From positions 1-20,667 of the forward strand of contig UPXY01000026.1 in assembly GCA_900538305.1 (NCBI GenBank): DNA of 20,667 bases, read 5' to 3'. Positions 15,528 to 20,667 of this stretch are shown here, one piece after another. The DNA comes from an uncultured Collinsella sp. GTDB taxonomy: Bacteria; Actinomycetota; Coriobacteriia; Coriobacteriales; Coriobacteriaceae. The notes under the pieces were generated by a model. It did no database searches. It was given only the letters and a program-made list of their open reading frames with translations, and was not told the DNA's origin. The position numbers and the translations under genes were made by a program. Numbering within the stretch: the stretch's first letter is position 1; each line of letters starts with the position of its first letter.

Positions 15528-16172
15528 ATGGCAAGCCTGTTCAACATCATGAAGATCACGGTCGATGCGAAGAAGCTCCGCGCCCGCGTGCTCGTGAACC
15601 CCGGGATGCCGGTTATGACTTCGGAAGACATCGAGGCGACGGCGCGCGTGTACTATCTTGCTCCGGCGATCGCCAAGCATGTGTGCCTGGGCGACGCCGG
15701 TCGTGAGTTTCAGGATTGCATGGGCGACACCGAGCTCGCGCACCTGCTCGAGCACCTTACGGTTGAGATTCTGAACGAGACCGGCCTTGCGGGCGATATC
15801 TCGTGCGGCCGCACGCGCGGCGTGGCGGGTGACGAGCGCCTCTTCGAGATCGAGCTTTCGTGCCCCGACGACGCGCTTACCATCGGCGCGCTTTCGTCTG
15901 CGACATTCATGATGGAGTGGGCGTTCTTGCATCCAGATGCTGCAGCGCCCGATTTCGCCGGAACCGTGGAAGCGTTGCGCCAGATGGTGCTTGCCTTGCG
16001 CGGTGAGGCGGACTCCCGTGACGCGGATGGCGACTCCGACGACCTGGCAGAGATAGCGACAGATGTCGCGGGCGAGCTCGCAGACGCGCGCGCTGCCGAG
16101 GAGGACGGTGCCTCGGCGCAGCCGGTGTACGGCGGCGCGGCTGCCGCCCGTCATGAGGGCAGTGATGAGTAG
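15528..16172 (+). CDS. Stand-alone cyanophycin synthetase N-domain-like protein
   Basis: This 214-residue soluble protein of unknown function has a core (about residues 5-125) resembling the N-terminal domain of cyanophycin synthetase (CphA). The best-matching part is AHLLEHLTVEILNETG, followed by GRTRG and a beta-rich FEIELSC segment; in CphA this reads as a conserved GH(V/L)xEH helix, then GRTR. The remainder is Asp/Glu/Ala-rich and looks disordered. CphA has ATP-grasp and Mur-ligase-like domains after this region; neither is present here, nor in the adjacent genes. It may be a binding module or a diverged protein with a new role. The SD GGAGAGGGAGAG sits right before ATG. It follows the CNNM gene by about 100 bp and probably has its own promoter. 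Confidence 0.65.
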   Translation: MASLFNIMKITVDAKKLRARVLVNPGMPVMTSEDIEATARVYYLAPAIAKHVCLGDAGREFQDCMGDTELAHLLEHLTVEILNETGLAGDISCGRTRGVAGDERLFEIELSCPDDALTIGALSSATFMMEWAFLHPDAAAPDFAGTVEALRQMVLALRGEADSRDADGDSDDLAEIATDVAGELADARAAEEDGASAQPVYGGAAAARHEGSDE

Positions 16173-16287
16173 CGCGCTCCTATCTTGTGTTTGCGGGTAC
16201 CGTGGCGTTTGCCTGTGGCGCTGCTGCGCGGAGGCGGGCGGCTCGCTAGGTTTATTCCGTCTCCACTCATGATGAGGGAGATGCTGG

Positions 16288-16306
16288 ACCCGTGCACGGG
16301 TATAAT
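16288..16306 (+). promoter_or_regulatory. Perfect 14-bp palindrome abutting a consensus -10 box
   Basis: ACCCGTGCACGGGT (16288-16301) is a perfect palindrome. Its last base is the first T of TATAAT (16301-16306), a consensus -10 element. I see no good -35 box, which suggests an activator-dependent or palindrome-regulated promoter. It would drive the YtxH and PRC-barrel pair with a leader of about 45 nt. Confidence 0.55.
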
Positions 16307-16356
16307 GGAGCGTAACTGTACGCCGCCTCTGGCGAAGCCAATAGAAGGGAACGCTC

Positions 16357-16731
16357 ATGGGTAAGGGTTTCAGCTTCCTCGTCGGTGCCACGCTCGGCGC
16401 CGCTGCCGGTACGATCATCGGCATCCTCATCGCACCGCGCTCCGGTGCGGAGACGCGTGCCATGGCCGCCGATATGGCAAACGATGCCTGGGATAACGCG
16501 CGCGACATGTACGAGCAGGGCACCGAACAGGCTCGCGCCGCCATGAACGACTTCGGCCCCATGGTCGACGCGAAGACCGATGAGCTCCGCGCCAAGGTCG
16601 ACCTTGCCCGCGAGCGCATGGACCAGCTGCGCGAGACGCTGAACGAGGCCATCGCCGGCGGCACCGTGACGCCCGCCGCCGATGTCGAGGTCGAGGTCGC
16701 ACCCGAGGCCGAGGCAGCTTCCGAGGCGTAA
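16357..16731 (+). CDS. YtxH domain protein
   Basis: This 124-residue protein has the YtxH signature: a single N-terminal hydrophobic glycine/alanine-rich segment (FLVGATLGAAAGTIIGILIAP, about 7-27), then a long amphipathic helical stretch (AADMANDAWDNARDMYEQG and on) and an acidic Ala/Glu-rich tail. YtxH proteins are small membrane-associated general-stress or envelope proteins of unclear function. AAGGGAACG lies just ahead of the ATG. Its stop codon overlaps the next start by one base, so the next gene is translationally coupled. The likely promoter is the palindrome-associated TATAAT at 16301-16306. Confidence 0.85.
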   Translation: MGKGFSFLVGATLGAAAGTIIGILIAPRSGAETRAMAADMANDAWDNARDMYEQGTEQARAAMNDFGPMVDAKTDELRAKVDLARERMDQLRETLNEAIAGGTVTPAADVEVEVAPEAEAASEA

Positions 16732-17510
16732 TGCGCACCCAGGATTTCCAGGGGCTGAAGATCTACCGCATCCCAGCGGAGGCAAAGCGCACCCGCAAGG
16801 ACGGTACCCCGCGCGACCCGAAGAAGATCGGCAAGATTCATTTCCCGGTGTTCACGCCGGACGGTACGCGCGTCGTGGGCTTCATGGTCTCACCGCCCGA
16901 TGTCGCAGGCATGATCAAGCAGTCGGATCGCTTCGTCGCGCGCGATGTCGTCCGCGTATACGAGGGTGTGCTCGCCGTTCCAGATGCGAAGGACTCCTTC
17001 GACACTGCGGCAGCCAAGCGGCTCGGTATCGATTTAGACGCCTGCATCATCTGGACAGGTATGGACGCCGTGACGGTTTCTGGTAAGAAGCTCGGATACT
17101 GCGCGGATGCGGAGTTCGACCCCAAGACGGGCAAGGTCTCGACATTCTCGCTCACGAGTGGAATGGCCGCGACGGCGCTCGTGGGCACCATCGATATGCC
17201 AGCGACCTACCTCAAAGGCTATGGGGACGGTGCGATGATCGTCGCCGATGAGGCCGCCGAGCTTGGATTCTCTGGCGGCGTGGCTGCGAAGGCGGGCGAG
17301 GCGAGCGCGAAGATCGGCGTGAAGGTTCGTTCCGGTGCCGAATCGCTCGACGAGAAGGGTGCCGCAGCGCTCAAGCGCGGCAGCGCGACCATGGAGAAGG
17401 GCGGTCGCGCCCTGGGCAAGCAGATTGGTAAGACGCGGGGCATGTTCTCGGGCTTCGCGCGTGAGTTCAAAAAGGCTTCCTCGTCCTCTTCGACGAAGAA
17501 GCGCAGCTAA
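16731..17510 (+). CDS. PRC-barrel domain protein
   Basis: This 259-residue soluble protein appears to hold two PRC-barrel-like units. The first (about 20-90) carries KIGKIHFPVFTPDGTRVVGF; the second (about 105-190) carries KKLGYCADAEFDPKTGKVSTF. A helical Gly/Ala/Lys-rich tail then runs to the end (KRGSATMEKGG, FSGFAREFKKA, serine run, KKRS). PRC-barrels are small beta-barrels in ribosome maturation (RimM), photosynthetic reaction centres and many uncharacterised envelope or stress proteins. This one is the latter sort. The stop of the YtxH gene and its start overlap (TAATG), so both products are probably made in fixed ratio and may act together at the envelope. Confidence 0.8.
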   Translation: MRTQDFQGLKIYRIPAEAKRTRKDGTPRDPKKIGKIHFPVFTPDGTRVVGFMVSPPDVAGMIKQSDRFVARDVVRVYEGVLAVPDAKDSFDTAAAKRLGIDLDACIIWTGMDAVTVSGKKLGYCADAEFDPKTGKVSTFSLTSGMAATALVGTIDMPATYLKGYGDGAMIVADEAAELGFSGGVAAKAGEASAKIGVKVRSGAESLDEKGAAALKRGSATMEKGGRALGKQIGKTRGMFSGFAREFKKASSSSSTKKRS

Positions 17511-17612
17511 CGTATGGCGCGGCGCATCTGTTTGCGCGGCACCCGTTCACGATAGACAGTACGTAGCGCGCGGTGTTCGGTGTCGGATGCCGCGCGACGG
17601 GGAGGAGCACCA

Positions 17613-19037
17613 TTGCTCAATCACACCACCTCCTACCCACCGAAGCGCCCACATCCCAGGCGCAACCAAAAGACGACCGGCTACCAGCTTTCTCGATCGC
17701 GCAAGAAGGCGCAGCACAGGCCGGGCGCCTCGTACGTTCGCCATTCACAGGGCTTCGGAAGCGACAACCGGCGTTCGCGCACGCACGTCCGCCGAGGCGG
17801 CCAGGGTAGCAGTCGTCGCAACGCCCGGCGCCCGTATGCGTTCGTGATCGTTGGCTGCGCAGCGCTCTTCTTCGTGGCAAGCCTCATCTGGTACCTCAAC
17901 CGTAGCGTCGGCATCACCCTGAACGGCAGCGATGCGAGCGTTCATATCGGCGCCACCATCACGCAGGTCATAGAAGACGAGGGGTTCGCGGACTCCTGCC
18001 GGCCTGGCAACTTGCTCGCGGTCGACGACAGCGTGATCACGCGCGGTGGCGGTGAGCGCTACAGCGTGACCCTCGACGGCGAGGAAGTCGATCCCGACTC
18101 CTACGACACCGTGAAGCTCGAGGGCGGCGAGGAGCTCGAAATCCACGACGGCGCGGATATCTACGAGGATCACAAGGTCGAGGCGACGGAGATCGAGCCG
18201 ACCATCACCGTTGAAGGCAGCGGCGCCATCGGATACGTGAGCACCTGGGGTATCCCCGGCCGCTCTGAGGTGTGGACGGGCGAGCTCACCGGCATCACCG
18301 CCGACCGCGGGGTGGTGCAGGAAGTGCAAGACTGCGTGGTCACGTACCGCTCCGTCTCGCCCGACGCCGAGGATGCGCGCTACATCGCGCTGACCTTCGA
18401 CGAGGGGCCGAGCGCCTATACCCAGCAGATCCTCGACATTTTGGAGGAAAAGGGCGTCTCCGCGACCTTCTTCTTGCAGGGAGATGCCGTCGAGGAGAAT
18501 CCCGCTGCAGCGAAGGCCATCGCCGAAGCGGGTCACGAGATCGGCTCGAACGCATACAACGATGTCGACCTCTCCACGCTCTCGGGCGAGGAGCTGCTCT
18601 CCCAGCTCACACGCGGATTCGACGCCATCGAGAACGCCACAGGCGAGCACGTGAACCTCTTGCGCGCGCCTTACGCCTCCTTCAGCACGGAGAACTGGGC
18701 GGAGAGCATGGACATCGTGGGCGCCGTGGTCTCGTGGAACATCGACTCTGGCGACTGGTTGCTGCCAGGTGCGGAATCCGTGCAGGAGAATGTGGTGGGC
18801 GCTGCGCACAACGGCAACATCGTGCTGCTCACCGACAACGATGCCACGGGTGAGCAGCTCGTCGAGGCGCTGCCCGGGATCATCGACCAGCTCAAAGAGG
18901 ACGGGTACACCATCGTGACGCTCAGCGAGCTCATCGCCACGGACGAGGACTTCGCCGAGGAGCTTGACCTCGCGAACGCCTCGATGCCCGAAGACGCCGC
19001 GCTGCCCGTCATGCCGAGCGACGACGAAGAGGAGTGA
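17613..19037 (+). CDS. Membrane-anchored polysaccharide deacetylase-like protein, predicted catalytically dead
   Basis: This 474-residue protein has a very basic cytoplasmic tail (about 1-74), one TM near 75-94 (FVIVGCAALFFVASLIWYL), a DUF348/YabE-like extracytoplasmic module (about 97-175), and a NodB (carbohydrate esterase 4) domain from about 255. It keeps parts of the NodB motifs: TFDEGPS with D263, RAPY with R351, and DSGDW with D378 and D381. The metal ligands are changed: the second Asp is E264, the two His are N313 and D317, and the last-motif His is T407. The neighbour at 19279 has the intact set. It is probably a non-enzymatic binder or a regulator of that enzyme. The TTG at 17613 is preferred because GGGGAGGAG lies 5-13 nt upstream; the GTG at 17580 has no SD. 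Confidence 0.82.
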   Translation: MLNHTTSYPPKRPHPRRNQKTTGYQLSRSRKKAQHRPGASYVRHSQGFGSDNRRSRTHVRRGGQGSSRRNARRPYAFVIVGCAALFFVASLIWYLNRSVGITLNGSDASVHIGATITQVIEDEGFADSCRPGNLLAVDDSVITRGGGERYSVTLDGEEVDPDSYDTVKLEGGEELEIHDGADIYEDHKVEATEIEPTITVEGSGAIGYVSTWGIPGRSEVWTGELTGITADRGVVQEVQDCVVTYRSVSPDAEDARYIALTFDEGPSAYTQQILDILEEKGVSATFFLQGDAVEENPAAAKAIAEAGHEIGSNAYNDVDLSTLSGEELLSQLTRGFDAIENATGEHVNLLRAPYASFSTENWAESMDIVGAVVSWNIDSGDWLLPGAESVQENVVGAAHNGNIVLLTDNDATGEQLVEALPGIIDQLKEDGYTIVTLSELIATDEDFAEELDLANASMPEDAALPVMPSDDEEE

Positions 19038-19120
19038 GCATGGGGCCTGAGTCCCGAACCAACCATTGGGGACAGTCTCCAGTGCTGGTGGGAATCTAGG
19101 CTCCGGGCTGAGGATCCCAC
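19038..19120 (+). other. Flank after the first deacetylase-like gene: short repeat and weak hairpin
   Basis: CCATTGGGGAC (19063-19073), embedded in CCAACCATTGGGGACAG, recurs in the same position after the second paralog (20636-20646). GTGGGAATC (19088-19096) and GATCCCAC (19113-19120) form a bulged hairpin followed by GGGTTTCTT, a possible weak terminator. The rest of the gap to 19278 shows nothing I can name. Confidence 0.4.
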
Positions 19121-19278
19121 GGGTTTCTTAAGGACGCCTTATGGTCTTGTCAACCTTGTATTGAATCACGCACGGTTTTCGACTGGAGCACTCGGCGCGC
19201 ATCCATGGGCTCATGCGATTTAGTAGACTGCTCGCGTGACATATCTACATCTACAGACCGCCGGCTTGCGGCGTCTGC

Positions 19279-20613
19279 ATGGGGAAGCGAAGTACCGTGA
19301 GCGATCGCAAACAATATATTCACCCGGGGAAGGCGACGCACCTCCACTACACCACGACGGCAAGGGGCAAGCGCTACGTCGCCTCAGCGTCACGCGCCAG
19401 ACGCGGCCGTCGTCCATCCCGTCGTCCGGGCTCGTCTAAGGCGGTCATCGTGGCAGTCGCTGCGGTGGCGCTCGTCATTGGCTTCGCGAGCGCGTGGTAT
19501 TTCCTATTGCGCGACGTGACGATCTCGGTGAATGGCGAGCAGGTGGTGGCTCGCGTGAACGCGCCGCTCGCGGAGGTTCTCGAAGAACACGACTACTTCG
19601 GTGCGGTGCCAGGACGGCTGCTTTCGGTGGGTGGTAACGTGCTTGAGGAGCGGGGCGGAGAACCCTGCGCGGTGAGCCGGCGGGGTGAGCAGCTAGCACC
19701 CGAGCAGGTCGAGGCTGCGCGCATCCAGGAGGGCGATGTCTTCACCGTTGCGGACGGCGCGGATACCGAGGAGACGTCGACGGAGGAGACGCAGGAGATC
19801 GCACCGGGCATCCAACGCGAGACGGGCGGCGCGATCCAGTTCGTCTCGCAATGGGGCAAGGCGGGCAGCAAACGGGTGAAGACCGGTGAGGTCTCTGGCG
19901 AGACGGCGGAAGAGGTGCTCGAGGAGCCGCAGGACATGGTGGTCTCGTCGGTGAATCCGCGTCCGTCAAACGGCAAGTACGTGGTGCTCACCTTCGACGA
20001 TGGCCCGAGCTCCTACACGCCTCAGATTCTGGAAATCCTGAAGGAAAAGGGCGTGCGCGCCACGTTCTTTAACCTGGGCTCTCAGGCGCAGAGCAACCCG
20101 TCGGGCAGCAGGGCGATCGTGGACGCAGGACAAGAGCTGGCGAGCCATACCATGGCGCATCGTAACCTGCCGACAGCCGACCGCGACACGCTCCGCTCGG
20201 AGATTTCGACTGCGGCCGATGCGTTGAGCGAAGCGAGCGGTACACATCCGCAGATGATACGCGCTCCCTACGGGGCGTTCGGAGACACGGAGTGGGCGCG
20301 CTCGGGCGACCTCATTTCGTGCAACGTGCTGTGGAACGTCGATACCTGTGACTGGGAGCGACCGGGTGCAGATGCCATCCGTGCGGCGGCGGTAAACAAC
20401 GCGTTCAACGGCGCGATCATCCTCATGCACGACGGCGGTGGCAACCGTGAGCAGACGGTTGCGGCGCTGCCCGGGATTATCGACGACTTGCGGGCCAAGG
20501 GCTACGAGTTCGTCACGGTGAGCGAGCTCATGAACATGGACGATCGCATTCCCGAAGACGTGGCGAACGGTACCGTCTCCATGCCCGAGGAAGCCGTGCT
20601 CCCTAGCGTCTAG
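19279..20613 (+). CDS. Membrane-anchored NodB-family polysaccharide deacetylase
   Basis: This 444-residue type II membrane protein has a basic cytoplasmic tail (1-52), a TM at about 53-74 (AVIVAVAAVALVIGFASAWYF), a DUF348/YabE-like module (about 78-155), then a NodB deacetylase domain from about 232. All CE4 motifs are intact: TFDDGPS with D240 and D241, HTMAH with H290 and H294, RAPYGAF with R328, DTCDW with D355 and D358, and LMHDGGG with H384. The family removes N- or O-acetyl groups from peptidoglycan or other envelope glycans using a metal, often contributing to lysozyme resistance. The ATG has no clear SD; the GTG at 19297 has GGGGAAG upstream and is an alternative start giving MSDRKQ. 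It is a tandem paralog of the preceding gene. Confidence 0.88.
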   Translation: MGKRSTVSDRKQYIHPGKATHLHYTTTARGKRYVASASRARRGRRPSRRPGSSKAVIVAVAAVALVIGFASAWYFLLRDVTISVNGEQVVARVNAPLAEVLEEHDYFGAVPGRLLSVGGNVLEERGGEPCAVSRRGEQLAPEQVEAARIQEGDVFTVADGADTEETSTEETQEIAPGIQRETGGAIQFVSQWGKAGSKRVKTGEVSGETAEEVLEEPQDMVVSSVNPRPSNGKYVVLTFDDGPSSYTPQILEILKEKGVRATFFNLGSQAQSNPSGSRAIVDAGQELASHTMAHRNLPTADRDTLRSEISTAADALSEASGTHPQMIRAPYGAFGDTEWARSGDLISCNVLWNVDTCDWERPGADAIRAAAVNNAFNGAIILMHDGGGNREQTVAALPGIIDDLRAKGYEFVTVSELMNMDDRIPEDVANGTVSMPEEAVLPSV

Positions 20614-20631
20614 CGCACGGTGCTGCGGGCT

Positions 20632-20662
20632 CCAGCCATTGGGGACGGGGGTTATTGGCTGG
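20632..20662 (+). repeat. Short inverted repeat and shared motif after the second deacetylase gene
   Basis: CCAGCCA (20632-20638) and TGGCTGG (20656-20662) are 7-bp arms around a 17-nt loop that contains ATTGGGGAC. The core CCATTGGGGAC matches that after the first paralog at 19063. It is cut off by the window end. Confidence 0.4.
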
Positions 20663-20667
20663 CCGAC

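Noticed and set aside
17521..17560. GCGCA/TGCGC hairpin between the PRC-barrel and deacetylase-like genes as a terminator
   Set aside because: A 5-bp stem in very GC-rich sequence with no T run is expected by chance.
17745..18809. A 354-codon minus-strand frame over the first deacetylase-like gene
   Set aside because: The plus frame has TM, DUF348-like and NodB motifs; the antisense one has none and lacks an SD.

Overview
The window is GC-rich, densely packed bacterial DNA. Most genes have good Shine-Dalgarno (SD) sites, and ATG, GTG and TTG starts all seem to be in use. The protein set points to a high-GC Gram-positive, most likely a Coriobacteriia actinobacterium (Collinsella/Olsenella-like). 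It includes a membrane-anchored LuxR regulator, a DUF362 ferredoxin-like protein, a cyanophycin-synthetase-type N-domain, a YtxH/PRC-barrel pair and DUF348-like polysaccharide deacetylases. The genus is an inference from gene style, not from a marker gene. I see no rRNA, tRNA, CRISPR array or transposase gene.

Left part (1-6756): a minus-strand two-gene exporter operon comes first. It has a MacB/LolD-type ATPase and a giant FtsX-like permease with a long coiled-coil insert, and ends at a nested inverted-repeat terminator. A divergent TetR-family gene is its likely local regulator, followed by a DUF362 protein with two 4Fe-4S motifs, probably from its own promoter.

Middle (6797-11336): a membrane-anchored LuxR-type regulator is divergent from a three-gene ABC-2 exporter (ATPase plus two permeases, the permease genes overlapping by 14 bp). 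Their 360-bp shared upstream region holds a 24-bp palindrome. It also holds an 11-codon leader ORF ahead of the LuxR gene whose SD sits in a hairpin loop.

Accessory island (about 11337-13139): a single gene of visibly lower GC encodes a protein with a Vsr/DUF559-like endonuclease C-terminus. It is bracketed by two copies, in the same orientation, of a roughly 70-bp hairpin repeat. A 19-bp tandem duplication lies just upstream of the gene. This is the clearest candidate for horizontally acquired or defence-like DNA here.

Right part (13140-20667): all genes are on the plus strand. They are a HlyIII/PAQR membrane protein with an added four-cysteine N-terminus, a CNNM/CorC-HlyC transporter-like protein, a stand-alone CphA N-domain-like protein, a translationally coupled YtxH and PRC-barrel pair behind a palindrome-associated promoter, and two tandem membrane-anchored NodB-family deacetylase paralogs. 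The second paralog has the full catalytic set. The first has lost all three metal ligands and is predicted to be a pseudoenzyme.
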